Counted from the stretch's first letter, positions 17,174 through 25,725 are shown. The stretch is 64,000 bases of DNA from Hebobacterum sp964559435 (GCA_964559435.1 CAZLHI010000012.1:19155-83154), one strand, 5' to 3'. Notes: generated by a model from the letters alone, not told the origin. Translations and numbers: made by a program.

Positions 17174-18466
17174 ATGAAGATCGTCCTCATTGGCGCAGGA
17201 AGCCACAGCTTCGGGCTCGGCCAGATCGTCGATCTGATGCAGGCGGAAGCGCTGCGCGGTCGCGGCGTGGAACTGAGTCTGGTCGATGTGGACGGGCGTG
17301 CGCTGGACACGATGACGAAGCTGGCCGAACGCATCAAGCAGCACACGGGCAGCGACATCGCTCTGCACAGCACCACCGACCGCACAGAGGCACTGCCCGA
17401 GGCAGACTACGTCATCACGGCGGTTGCCCGCAAGCGCATGGAGTTGTGGGAGCAGGATTTCCGCGTGCCACTCGCGCATGGCTTTCGTCACTGCCTCGGC
17501 GAGAACGGCGGCCCGGGCGCGGTGTTCCACGCCCTGCGCAGCTTCGAGCTCATCATCCCTGTTTGCCGAGACATTGAGCGCCTCTGTCCGGGCGCGCTGC
17601 TGCTGAACTTCACCAATCCCGAGTCCCGCGTCCTTCACGCGATCTGCCATCTGACGAAGGTGAAGGCCATCGGCATCTGCCACGGAGTGTTCGGCGCACG
17701 CGAGGCCATCTCGAGATACCTCCGCCGACCCATCGATGAGTTCGAGGTGGTGTCTGCGGGAATCAATCACTTCTACTGCATCTTGAGCGCCAGGGAGCGC
17801 GCCACCGGCAGGGAATGGCTGCCGGAGCTGGTGCAGATGGCGGCGGCCGACCGCTCGTCCGGGGCCGAGTCGCTCTTCAACACGCTGGCCGAGGTGTTCG
17901 GCATCTTCACCTTTCCCTCCGAAGACCACATCGGCGAATATCTGTCGTGGGGCGCTGAGTTCACCGGCGTCAAGTGGCCCTATGGCCGTGAATCGAGGGC
18001 CGTCTCCGAAGATCGCCGCCCGGGACGGCCGAGTCTGGAGGCCTATGCCAGCGGAGAGGTCGGCCTGGACGAGCACCTCCTGAGACCGAGCGGCGAGCTG
18101 ACGGTGCCGATCATTACGGATATCGAGCTGAATCGCGACAACGTGCGTCCTGCGGTCAACGTCCTCAACTCTGAGGGCCACATTGAAAACCTGCCGCGCG
18201 ACGCTGTGGTAGAGGTCCCCGCCCGAGTGGACGGCGGCGGCGTTCATCCGATTTCGGTAGGGCCGATTCCAGAGGCCTTCGCGGCGATGATTCGTACGCA
18301 ATGTACGATAAACTTACTCGTCACCGAGGCCTACCGGAGGCGAAGCAGGAAACTGCTCTTGCAAGCTCTGCTGCTCGATCCAAACGTCGACAGCGTGCGG
18401 GGGGCGACGCGCCTGCTGGATGAGATGCTCGCGCTTCAGAAGGACTTCGTCCCCGAGTTCGCGTAG
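17174..18466 (+). CDS. GH4 family glycosidase (second copy)
   Basis: This 430-residue GH4 enzyme has the N-terminal NAD motif IVLIGAGSHSFGLGQIVDL, catalytic-region LLNFTNPESRV, metal-site Cys in GICHG and His in SAGINHF. A GAGGAGCAGCAG purine tract precedes the ATG. The CHG form and the LGENGGPGAVFHALR segment resemble the alpha-galactosidase/alpha-glucuronidase side of the family. It is separated from the other GH4 gene by 191 bp of shared upstream DNA, where I see no clear consensus promoter. The two proteins are diverged paralogues and probably handle different linkages. Confidence 0.9.
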   Translation: MKIVLIGAGSHSFGLGQIVDLMQAEALRGRGVELSLVDVDGRALDTMTKLAERIKQHTGSDIALHSTTDRTEALPEADYVITAVARKRMELWEQDFRVPLAHGFRHCLGENGGPGAVFHALRSFELIIPVCRDIERLCPGALLLNFTNPESRVLHAICHLTKVKAIGICHGVFGAREAISRYLRRPIDEFEVVSAGINHFYCILSARERATGREWLPELVQMAAADRSSGAESLFNTLAEVFGIFTFPSEDHIGEYLSWGAEFTGVKWPYGRESRAVSEDRRPGRPSLEAYASGEVGLDEHLLRPSGELTVPIITDIELNRDNVRPAVNVLNSEGHIENLPRDAVVEVPARVDGGGVHPISVGPIPEAFAAMIRTQCTINLLVTEAYRRRSRKLLLQALLLDPNVDSVRGATRLLDEMLALQKDFVPEFA

Positions 18467-18571
18467 ACATTGCGGCTGCGTCGGTCGGGCGGGAGCGGCG
18501 CTCCTGTTTCGCCTACTTCCGCCAAAGTCGGACGTCGTGGCAAGGGCGCCTTGCCGAGGAGAAGTTGACAC

Positions 18572-18784
18572 GTGATCTACGTGATCGTCCTGGGACTTCT
18601 CGTTCTCGCGGGTGTAGCGGCCTTGGTCTGGGTGGCCAGGCTGGTATTTTCCCCGCGCGAGATCTACCGGAAGGGAGGCACGGCGTTCGGGGATGTGATG
18701 TGCTGCCGACACTGCAATGCAGTGGTGACCAAGGACAACATCCATGACCACGGCGTCAACTGCCCGAAGCGTCCCCCGCAGTAG
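18572..18784 (+). CDS. Small membrane protein with Cys/His zinc-like tail
   Basis: A 70-residue protein has one N-terminal membrane helix (about residues 3-28) and a soluble tail with MCCRHCNAVVTKDNIHDHGVNC. The spacing of Cys and His residues suggests a small zinc knuckle facing the cytoplasm. The GTG start is preceded by GAGGAG. I know no named family for it. It sits upstream of another small membrane protein and coaX. Confidence 0.6.
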   Translation: MIYVIVLGLLVLAGVAALVWVARLVFSPREIYRKGGTAFGDVMCCRHCNAVVTKDNIHDHGVNCPKRPPQ

Positions 18785-18829
18785 CCCGCTCGGCCGAGCC
18801 CGTGCCAGCAGGAGTGAAGCGGCTCTGGA

Positions 18830-18858
18830 TTGCCCCGGTCGGTGCGATTTGCTAGAAT
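18830..18858 (+). promoter_or_regulatory. Sigma70-type promoter, TTGCCC-N17-TAGAAT
   Basis: The -35 TTGCCC at 18830-18835 and -10 TAGAAT at 18853-18858 are 17 bp apart. The expected start (about 18865) is followed by GGAGGTG and the ATG at 18884. It should drive the 96-aa membrane protein-coaX-dus run. Confidence 0.6.
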
Positions 18859-18883
18859 CGACACCGCTACACGGAGGTGGGCG

Positions 18884-19174
18884 ATGAGTGAATCGGATAG
18901 TGAGCACAGACCCGGGCGCTGGTTCGGCGGGCTGATATTCGCGGTGGGCCTGGCGATGATGGCAGTTGTGTTCGGCCTTGCCGTGACCGCGTTCTTCCGC
19001 GTTCCCGAGGCGCTGCTCAGCACGAGCCGCGTGGGAAGCCAAGGGCTGGCGCGTCCGCTTGCTGCGGCCGGCGTGCAGATAGGCTTCCTGTTCGTGATGG
19101 GATACGTCAGCTCGCTGTTCACCTCGAAGGGCCTAGAGCTCTTCGCGGCCGCGCGGACGAGGCCGACGGGGTGA
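18884..19174 (+). CDS. Small membrane protein of unknown function upstream of coaX
   Basis: The 96-residue protein has a charged N-terminus and two membrane helices (about 14-38 and 60-82). The start at 18884 (MSESDSEH) is fixed by a GGAGGTG site six bases upstream and by the promoter at 18830-18858, which excludes an 18-codon longer form. Its stop overlaps the coaX GTG start. No known domain is visible. Confidence 0.6.
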   Translation: MSESDSEHRPGRWFGGLIFAVGLAMMAVVFGLAVTAFFRVPEALLSTSRVGSQGLARPLAAAGVQIGFLFVMGYVSSLFTSKGLELFAAARTRPTG

Positions 19175-19947
19175 CGCTTCTCGTCGTTGACATCGGGAAC
19201 ACGACGACCAAGGTGGGGGTGTGGGATGCGGGTTCGCTGAAGACGACAGCGCTGAGCCCGACGCGCACTCTGGTTAGCTTCGACGACTGGGTCAATGACC
19301 TGCTGGCAGCGGCTGGCGACGTAGGAGAGATGCCGTTTGAGGTGGCGCTGTGCTCGGTGGTCCCAGAGGCCGAGAAGGCCTGGGTGGCGTGGTGCCGGGA
19401 AAGGAACCGGCAGGTGTTCCTGGTGCGGGGAGACACGGCGACCCCGCTCGTGAATCGGTACCGAGCACTCGAGCGACTCGGGCCGGACCGGCTTGCGGCG
19501 GCGGTCGGCGCGGCGCGAAGATGCGGAGCGCCGGTGGTTGTCGCCAGCCTTGGAACCGCAGTCGTGGTAGACGCGGTCTCGCCCGCCTACGAATACCTCG
19601 GCGGCGCCATCTGGGTGGGAATGTCCAGCGGATTCGACACCCTCGCGGAGAGCACTGCTAGGCTGCCGAAGACCTCGGGCGATACCCCGTCCGCGCCGAT
19701 TGCCGCAGACACCGAGGCCTGCATTCGCGCAGGAGCGATCTACGGCACGGCCGCGCTGGTCGAGGGGCTCGCCGCCCGCATCCGCGACACCATCGGTGAG
19801 AATGCGCCGCTGGTCGTTACCGGCGGCGACGCCGAGCTTCTATCGCCCTATCTCGAAACACCGCACCAGGTCGTGCCCACACTCACCCTCGAGGGAATCG
19901 CAGCCATCTGGGAGCACCATCGCGAAGGGTCCGATGCGAATCGGTGA
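19171..19947 (+). CDS. coaX: Type III pantothenate kinase
   Basis: CoaX phosphorylates pantothenate in the first step of coenzyme A synthesis. The 258-residue protein has the N-terminal phosphate loop VDIGNTTTKVGVW (about 5-17), the LGPDRLAAAVGA pantothenate-site Asp (about residue 110), GTAVVVDAV and TGGDAELL, all in family order and at normal length. GTG at 19171 overlaps the upstream stop. The 3' end overlaps the dihydrouridine synthase start by 14 bases, so the genes are translationally coupled. CoaX, unlike CoaA, is not usually feedback-inhibited by CoA. Confidence 0.93.
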   Translation: MTLLVVDIGNTTTKVGVWDAGSLKTTALSPTRTLVSFDDWVNDLLAAAGDVGEMPFEVALCSVVPEAEKAWVAWCRERNRQVFLVRGDTATPLVNRYRALERLGPDRLAAAVGAARRCGAPVVVASLGTAVVVDAVSPAYEYLGGAIWVGMSSGFDTLAESTARLPKTSGDTPSAPIAADTEACIRAGAIYGTAALVEGLAARIRDTIGENAPLVVTGGDAELLSPYLETPHQVVPTLTLEGIAAIWEHHREGSDANR

Positions 19948-20920
19948 TCTGATCATAGATCCGCCGGTTGCGCTCGCCCCGATGTCGGGGATCAACGACC
20001 GCCCCTTCCGGCTTCTCTGCCGGGAGATGGGGGCCGGTCTTGTCTGGACGGGGCTGATCAGCGCGAACGCTCTCCAGCACCGGAGCCGGAAGACGGACGA
20101 TCTGCTCCGGTTCCTGCCGGAAGAGCATCCGGTGTGCGCCCAGGTGTTCGGCGCCGAGCCCGAGGTCGTCGCCCGGGCGGCCGTCGAGGCCGAACGGCAC
20201 GGCGCAGACTTCGTCGATGTGAACATGGGCTGCTCGGTGCCCAAAGTCCTGAAGGGCCGAGCCGGGGCCGCGCTGATGGCCGATCCGGACCGCGGGGAAG
20301 CCATCGTGCGCGTTTGTGCGGAGGCCGTGCGGGCGCCCCTGCTCGTCAAGCTCCGCACCGGCTGGGGCGACCGCGGCGCCGACGCGGTCGAGATGGCGCA
20401 CCGGTGCGAGCGGGCCGGCGCGGCCGGGGTGGTAGTACACCCCCGGTGGGTGAGACAGGGCTTGGGGGGCGCACCCGATTGGGACGTCATTCGGCGCGTG
20501 AGAGCGTCGGTTGGGGTCGCCGTAATCGGGAGCGGCGACGTTCGTTCCGCGAGCGATGCGGTACGGATGAGAGAGATCACCGGCTGCCACGGTGTGATGA
20601 TAGGCCAGGCGGCGCTCGGATACCCCTGGATCTTCCGGGAGGTGGGGGCAGCGCTCGCCGCCGGGCCGGCTCCGCTGCCGCCGACTGTGGGCGAACGAAT
20701 TGAGCTAGCGGCTCGCCACGTCTCGCTGGTCGTCGCGGACCGCGGGCCGAAGTGGGGCGTCAGAGAAATGCGGAAGCACATCTCTTGGTACCTGAAGGGG
20801 ATGCCCATGGCGCGCTCGCTGCGGGAGAAGACCAATCGCGCAACGACTGAGGCCGACCTGCTCGCCATTCTGGGGGAGGCACGCGAGGCCGCCCTCGCCG
20901 CCGCTGGGAGGCTCGGATGA
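19934..20920 (+). CDS. dus: tRNA-dihydrouridine synthase (DusB-like)
   Basis: This 328-residue flavoenzyme reduces uridine to dihydrouridine in tRNA. It starts MRIGDLIIDPPVALAPMSGI, with the FMN barrel landmarks VNMGCSVPKVLKG (catalytic Cys), LVKLRTGW, IGSGDVRS and GVMIGQAALGYPWIF. The usual HGRTR motif reads VHPRWVRQGLGG, a divergent form. A longer frame begins upstream but lies inside coaX, so ATG 19934 is used. It overlaps coaX by 14 bases, and the next gene starts in its stop codon. Confidence 0.9.
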   Translation: MRIGDLIIDPPVALAPMSGINDRPFRLLCREMGAGLVWTGLISANALQHRSRKTDDLLRFLPEEHPVCAQVFGAEPEVVARAAVEAERHGADFVDVNMGCSVPKVLKGRAGAALMADPDRGEAIVRVCAEAVRAPLLVKLRTGWGDRGADAVEMAHRCERAGAAGVVVHPRWVRQGLGGAPDWDVIRRVRASVGVAVIGSGDVRSASDAVRMREITGCHGVMIGQAALGYPWIFREVGAALAAGPAPLPPTVGERIELAARHVSLVVADRGPKWGVREMRKHISWYLKGMPMARSLREKTNRATTEADLLAILGEAREAALAAAGRLG

Positions 20921-21822
20921 AGCACGTGGTCAGCATCAGCCTCGGCTCGTCGCGGCGGAATCGATCCGTCTACATGGACTTCGCCGGCGAGCCGTTTCAG
21001 CTCGAGCGGATCGGCACCGACGGCAACGTCCACCTGGCAGAGGAGATGATCGCCGAACGCGACGGGAAGGTCGACGCGATCGGACTGGGCGGAGTCGACC
21101 GATACCTCATTGCAGGCGGACGCCGATATGAGTTGTGCGATGCCGCGCGCATGGCCGGCGCCGCCAAAGAAACCCCAGTTGTGGACGGCGGCGGGATAAA
21201 GCGGGTGCTGGAGCCACTGCTCCTGAGGCAACTTGTCGATGAGGGCACGCTGGACGTCTCGGGCAAGCGTGTCTTGCTCATGTCGGCCGTGGACCGGCCG
21301 GGGATGGCCGAGACCTTCCCCGCGCTCGGAGCCCAGGTCGTCTACGGCGATCTCATCTACGCGGTCGGCCTTCCGGTCGCGCTCACGAGCCTGAGACAGA
21401 TTTCCGTGATCGGCGCCATCTTCTTGCCGATACTGCGGCGGCTACCCATGTCGGTGCTCTATCCGACCGGCAGCCGGCAAGAGAGGACAGAACCGAAGCA
21501 TCCTCGGTACTTCGAAGAAGCCGACATCGTCGCGGGCGACTTCCAGTATATTCGGCGATACATGCCGGACGACATGGCCCACAAGGTGGTCGTGACGAAT
21601 ACGACGCGTGCGGATGATGTCGACGAATTGCGGAAACGAGGCGTGGCCAAGCTCATCACCATGACGCCCTCCATCTCCGGCGAGAGCTTCGGCGCCAATG
21701 TCATGGAGGGCGTGCTCGTCGCGCTGTCGGGCAAGCTTCCCGAGGAGCTGGTCGAAGAGGACTATCTGCGCCTGGCAGGGGAAGTCAACTGGCGGCCGGG
21801 GGTGGCGGAGTTCGGGAACTAG
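20917..21822 (+). CDS. Conserved protein of the type annotated 'quinate 5-dehydrogenase'
   Basis: The 301-residue protein begins VVSISLGSSRRNRSVYMDF and has IGLGGVDRYLIAGGRRYELCDA and TPVVDGGGIK. This matches a bacterial family commonly labelled quinate 5-dehydrogenase, though I see no clear Rossmann GxGxxG and the label may not reflect tested activity. A central segment has hydrophobic character (VGLPVALTSLRQISVIGAIF). The start overlaps the dus stop in ATGA. It is followed by an aldo/keto reductase and an acyl-ACP-reductase-like gene, so an oxidoreductive pathway is plausible but unproven. Confidence 0.65.
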   Translation: MKHVVSISLGSSRRNRSVYMDFAGEPFQLERIGTDGNVHLAEEMIAERDGKVDAIGLGGVDRYLIAGGRRYELCDAARMAGAAKETPVVDGGGIKRVLEPLLLRQLVDEGTLDVSGKRVLLMSAVDRPGMAETFPALGAQVVYGDLIYAVGLPVALTSLRQISVIGAIFLPILRRLPMSVLYPTGSRQERTEPKHPRYFEEADIVAGDFQYIRRYMPDDMAHKVVVTNTTRADDVDELRKRGVAKLITMTPSISGESFGANVMEGVLVALSGKLPEELVEEDYLRLAGEVNWRPGVAEFGN

Positions 21823-21876
21823 CGCGAAGCGCGCCGCCGGTCGAGCCCTTCCGGCCACCCGAAGCGAGGTGAACAC

Positions 21877-23010
21877 GTGAACCAAAGGAAGCTCGGCCGG
21901 ACAGGGCTGGCCGTTGGCGAGGTCGGGATCGGCACGGAATATCTGCACGGACAGCCGCGTGAGACGGTGGTGGAAGTCGTGCGCGGCGCGGTGGAGAACG
22001 GCGTCACCTACTTCGACATCCTCTGGGCCTACCCCGACTACCTGGACAATCTGGGCGCGGCCCTGGACGGACTGCGAGACCGCGTGGCGCTCACGCTCCA
22101 CCTGGGCCCTGCTGTGTCGAGCGGGCAGTACCGCCTGTCGAGGGACGCGAGCGAGTGCGAGGCGATCTTCGACGACATGCTCTCTCGGTTGGGCATCGAC
22201 TGCGCGGACATCGTCATGATCCAGTGGATTGACAAGCAGGACGACTACGCCGGTGTCACAGAGGAGGGTGGCTTGCTCGGACTGGCGCACCGCCTACGGG
22301 AACAGGGGAAGGCGCGCTTCATCGGCCTCAGCTCGCACGTCGCACCGGTCGCGGAGAAGTCGGTGACGAGCGGAGACTTCGAGGTCCTCATGTTCCCGAT
22401 CAACCCCGCCTTCGACACGCTGCCTGGCCGTTCGCACATGGAGGAGATCGATGCCGAAGCCAACGCGCGGTCGCGCGGAGTCGACCCCGAGAGAAGGCAG
22501 CTCTACCAGACCTGCGCGGCGGAGGGCATCGGCCTCGTCGGCATGAAGCCCTTCGCGGGCGGCCGGTTCTTCCATCTGCCGGAGGCTGAGAGAGGAGGGC
22601 TGAATCCCGTCAGGCTGTTGAGCTACGCGCTCTCGCAGACCGGTGTCTCTGCGGTGGTGCCAGGTGTCAAGAACGCAGAGGAGCTCGAATCGGTCCTGGC
22701 CTTCCTCTCTGCTAGTCCCGAGGAGAAGGAGTTCGGCGAGGCGCTGGGCCGCTCGGCTTGGCGGATCGAAGGGAGTTGCGTCTACTGCAACCATTGCCTG
22801 CCGTGCCCGGTCGGCATTGACGTGGGCCAGACGCTGCGGCTCGCCGCCATCGCAGAACAGGGAATCGCCCACGACACCCGCGCAGCCTATGCGGACCTGC
22901 CAGCAAAGGCCTCTGACTGCACGGAGTGTGGCTCGTGCGTGGAGCGCTGCCCATTCGCAGTAGACGTCATCCCACAGATGCGTCGGGCGGCGGAGCTGTT
23001 CGGGGCGTAA
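21877..23010 (+). CDS. Aldo/keto reductase-like protein with 4Fe-4S domain and altered tetrad
   Basis: The 377-residue protein has an AKR barrel from RKLGRTGLAVGEVGIG and a C-terminal ferredoxin pair (CVYCNHCLPCPVGID and CTECGSCVERCPFAVDV). Unlike the 3217-4323 protein, the catalytic tetrad is not standard: Asp and Tyr lie in FDILWAYPDY, but the usual Lys position reads LTLHLG and the usual His position reads IVMIQWID. It may act on an unusual substrate or be non-reductive. GTG 21877 follows GAGGTGA. Its place between the quinate-dehydrogenase-like and acyl-reductase-like genes suggests a shared pathway. Confidence 0.8.
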   Translation: MNQRKLGRTGLAVGEVGIGTEYLHGQPRETVVEVVRGAVENGVTYFDILWAYPDYLDNLGAALDGLRDRVALTLHLGPAVSSGQYRLSRDASECEAIFDDMLSRLGIDCADIVMIQWIDKQDDYAGVTEEGGLLGLAHRLREQGKARFIGLSSHVAPVAEKSVTSGDFEVLMFPINPAFDTLPGRSHMEEIDAEANARSRGVDPERRQLYQTCAAEGIGLVGMKPFAGGRFFHLPEAERGGLNPVRLLSYALSQTGVSAVVPGVKNAEELESVLAFLSASPEEKEFGEALGRSAWRIEGSCVYCNHCLPCPVGIDVGQTLRLAAIAEQGIAHDTRAAYADLPAKASDCTECGSCVERCPFAVDVIPQMRRAAELFGA

Positions 23011-23026
23011 GGTAGCCGAACGCGGT

Positions 23027-24151
23027 ATGTCGGCGGGAAAGCAGTCGGTACTGGGTGAAGTAAAAGGCTGGGCATGCGACATCATGGGTGAGTTCGCCTT
23101 CATAATCCATCCCGTGAGCGGCGCGAAGGACGTTGCGAGGAAGTACCCAGCGTTGCGGATCTTGCCGGAGGTCGTGCTCGAGCAACTTCTGAAGAAGATG
23201 TCTCCGAAGCCGGTCTCGGAGATCACCGGCGTGCGGAGCAAGACCGGCGCCGAGGCGCGTGGCTGGTTCGTGAGTTGCCCGCTCACGCCGCGGCAGTTCC
23301 TCGATCTGCCTGCCGAGTTCGTGCTCAACAAGATCATCGGGGCAGCCCGAGTGGCGCAGGACCTGGGTGCGAAGGTGGTTGGTCTTGGCGCGATGACGTC
23401 GGTGGTCGCCGACGCGGGCATCACCGTGGACAGGAGCGTCGGCATCGCCGTCACCACCGGCAACAGCTACACGGTCTGGACGGCCGTCGAAGGTGCAAAG
23501 CAGGCGGCCGCGCTGATGGGGACGGAGGTCTCGCACGCGCAGGTGGCGGTGATGGGCGCCACGGGCTCGATAGGTCAGGTGTGCGTTCGGCTGATGGCTG
23601 AAGAGGCGCCGTCGGTCACGCTGATCGGTCAAAACGAGGCCCGCCTGTCTCAATTGGCGGCCAGCGTTGACGGCAAGGCCGAGATCAGTTCCACGACCGA
23701 TCCGCATTCCGGCCTACGGGAGGCAGACATCGTCATCACGGTGACGAGCGCGGTGGATACGGTGGTGCCCGGCGAGGCGCTCAAGCCGGGGGCGGTCGTG
23801 TGCGATGTGGCGCGGCCGCGAGATGTATCGAAGAAGGTGGCGAAGGAGCGGCCGGACGTGTTGGTTATCGAGGGCGGCGCGGTGGAGGTGCCCGGGGACG
23901 TGGACTTCCACTTCGACTTCGGCTTCCCGCCGAACACCGCCTATGCGTGCATGGCCGAGACCATGATCCTCGCGCTGGAGGAGCGGTACGAGAGCTACAC
24001 CCTCGGCCGAAACCTGACTGTAGAGCAGGTCAAAGAGATGGCCGCGCTGGGGGAGAAGCATGGTTTCAAGCTCGCCGGCTTCCGCAGCTTCGAACGGCAG
24101 GTGACGGAGGAGTACATCGAAGGGGTCAAGAGAGCGGCGGCCCGAGGCTAG
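23027..24151 (+). CDS. Long-chain acyl-[ACP] reductase (AAR)-like enzyme
   Basis: The 374-residue frame resembles cyanobacterial fatty acyl-ACP reductase. It has FAFIIHPVSGAKDVARKYP near the N-terminus, VVGLGAMTSVV, the TTGNSYTVW motif, an NADPH loop VAVMGATGSIG (about 174-184), and Cys308 in AYACMAETMIL aligned by eye with the AAR nucleophile Cys, then YTLGRNLTVEQV. Such enzymes reduce acyl thioesters to fatty aldehydes. Automated annotation often calls this group shikimate dehydrogenase because of the Rossmann fold. The start may be the ATG at 23084 (MGEFAFII). No aldehyde-deformylating oxygenase is nearby. Confidence 0.7.
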   Translation: MSAGKQSVLGEVKGWACDIMGEFAFIIHPVSGAKDVARKYPALRILPEVVLEQLLKKMSPKPVSEITGVRSKTGAEARGWFVSCPLTPRQFLDLPAEFVLNKIIGAARVAQDLGAKVVGLGAMTSVVADAGITVDRSVGIAVTTGNSYTVWTAVEGAKQAAALMGTEVSHAQVAVMGATGSIGQVCVRLMAEEAPSVTLIGQNEARLSQLAASVDGKAEISSTTDPHSGLREADIVITVTSAVDTVVPGEALKPGAVVCDVARPRDVSKKVAKERPDVLVIEGGAVEVPGDVDFHFDFGFPPNTAYACMAETMILALEERYESYTLGRNLTVEQVKEMAALGEKHGFKLAGFRSFERQVTEEYIEGVKRAAARG

Positions 24152-24193
24152 AGCTGTTGGCTCGAACCGTCGCCGTGGCGAGGTGAAAGACGC

Positions 24194-24973
24194 GTGAATT
24201 CCAAGACGGCATACCAGGCCCGCGACTACGCACGCTTCTACGATTGGATCTACGAGGGGATCACCGAAGACATTCCCTTCTATCTTGCTGCGGCCCGCGA
24301 GCACGGCTCGCCGGTGCTGGAGCTGGCCTGCGGAACCGGGCGGATCACGATCCCGCTCGCGCGGGAGGGGTTCGAGGTCACCGGTCTGGACCTCTCCGCG
24401 GAGATGCTGCGGATTGCGAGGGAGAAGCTGAGCAAGGAGCGGCCCGAGGTGCATGCTCGTCTCAGGCTCATCGAGGCCGACATGAGCGACTTCGCGCTGC
24501 ATGAGACCGTGAGCCTGGCCTTCATCCCCGCCGCCTCTCTGTTCCATGTGCACACAGACGAGCAGCGGTCGAGTTGCCTCTCGTGCGTCGGCCGGCATCT
24601 CAAACCTGGCGGTGGAGTCATAGTCGATCTGATCCCGGCTGACCGGATGGCGAATCAGACGGTCGGCGAGACTAAGGAGTTCAAGAGGGGCGTGTCTGCC
24701 TCAACCGGCCTGCTGACGCGGGAGCTGGGCAAAAAGCTCTCCCTCGACAGAGAGGCGCAGCGGGTCACCGTAGAGCACACATATGTCGAGCAGCTTCCCG
24801 ACGAGAGCGAGAAGCGCTACGTCTTCATCGATCACTACACGTGGTTGACCGAAGACCAGATGCGGGGCCTACTTGCGGAGGCTGGCTTCGGGAGCGTCGA
24901 GGTGTTCGGCGACTACGAGCGCGAGCCGTTCACCGATGCGTCCGAACGGATGATCTTCGTGGCGAGGAAGTGA
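24194..24973 (+). CDS. Class I SAM-dependent methyltransferase
   Basis: The 259-residue protein has motif I VLELACGTGRITIPLA (about 39-54), the acidic residue ending beta-2 in VTGLDLSAEML, and motif IV near VSLAFIPAASL. The N-terminus YARFYDWIYEG is typical of small-molecule methyltransferases. GTG at 24194 follows GAGGTGAAAG. It ends five bases before the convergent pgl gene. The substrate is unknown; position suggests the acyl-reductase run. Confidence 0.85.
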   Translation: MNSKTAYQARDYARFYDWIYEGITEDIPFYLAAAREHGSPVLELACGTGRITIPLAREGFEVTGLDLSAEMLRIAREKLSKERPEVHARLRLIEADMSDFALHETVSLAFIPAASLFHVHTDEQRSSCLSCVGRHLKPGGGVIVDLIPADRMANQTVGETKEFKRGVSASTGLLTRELGKKLSLDREAQRVTVEHTYVEQLPDESEKRYVFIDHYTWLTEDQMRGLLAEAGFGSVEVFGDYEREPFTDASERMIFVARK

Positions 24974-24978
24974 GGCCG

Positions 24979-25725
24979 TTACCGGCCCGGCGCCGGAGCC
25001 GCCGCCTCGTCCACCCACCACACCACCTTCCCGTCAACCGGGCTCACGGCAGAGGCGGGGGCGGATGCCGGATCTGCTTTCTGGGCCAGCGAGCGCTCGA
25101 GCGCGGCCGCCTTGTCCTTCCCGGCCACCAGGAAGTGGACGTTGGCGGCGTGGTTGATGGCCGGGAGGGTGAGGGTGAGCCGCAGCGGCGGGTCGGTTCG
25201 CTCTTCCCTGACCGCGGCAACGATGCGCGCCTGTTCGTCCAGGACGGGATTCTGTGGGAAGAGGGAAGCGATGTGACCGTCCGATCCCATGCCGAGCAGG
25301 ATGAGGTCGAAGCGCGGCCGCTGGCCCGGGAAGAAGGACATGATCTCCTGCTCGTAGGCCTCGGCGGCCTCCTCGATCTCGGGCAGAAGCGTGGGCATCG
25401 GGTGGACGTGATCGCCCGGAACCGGGACGCGATCGAGCAGCGTTTCCTTTATCATCCGATAGTTGCTCTGCGGGTCCTCGGGCGAAACGTAGCGCTCATC
25501 ACCCCAGAAGACATGCACCTGCCGCCACGGCACGACCGCGCGGCACTCCGTCGCCAGCAGGCGGTACAGCGTGCGGGGAATGTTGCCGCCTGATAAGGCC
25601 ACCGCGAACCGCCCGCGCTCTTCGACGGAAGCTTGGGCGATCCCGACTAGAGAGTCCGCGGCCGCGCGACTCAACATCTCCAGGCTCGGGTGCACTCGAA
25701 CGTCAGGTCTGCGCGGGCTGGTCAT
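24979..25725 (-). CDS. pgl: 6-phosphogluconolactonase
   Basis: The 248-residue protein hydrolyses 6-phosphogluconolactone in the oxidative pentose phosphate pathway. It shows the DevB/SOL-type features VALSGGNIPRTLYRLLA, VHVFWGDERYVSPEDPQSNY and LILLGMGSDGHIASLFP. Its ATG lies inside the end of zwf (23-base overlap), so zwf and pgl form one translationally coupled unit. Length is normal for the family. Confidence 0.93.
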   Translation of the reverse strand: MTSPRRPDVRVHPSLEMLSRAAADSLVGIAQASVEERGRFAVALSGGNIPRTLYRLLATECRAVVPWRQVHVFWGDERYVSPEDPQSNYRMIKETLLDRVPVPGDHVHPMPTLLPEIEEAAEAYEQEIMSFFPGQRPRFDLILLGMGSDGHIASLFPQNPVLDEQARIVAAVREERTDPPLRLTLTLPAINHAANVHFLVAGKDKAAALERSLAQKADPASAPASAVSPVDGKVVWWVDEAAAPAPGR

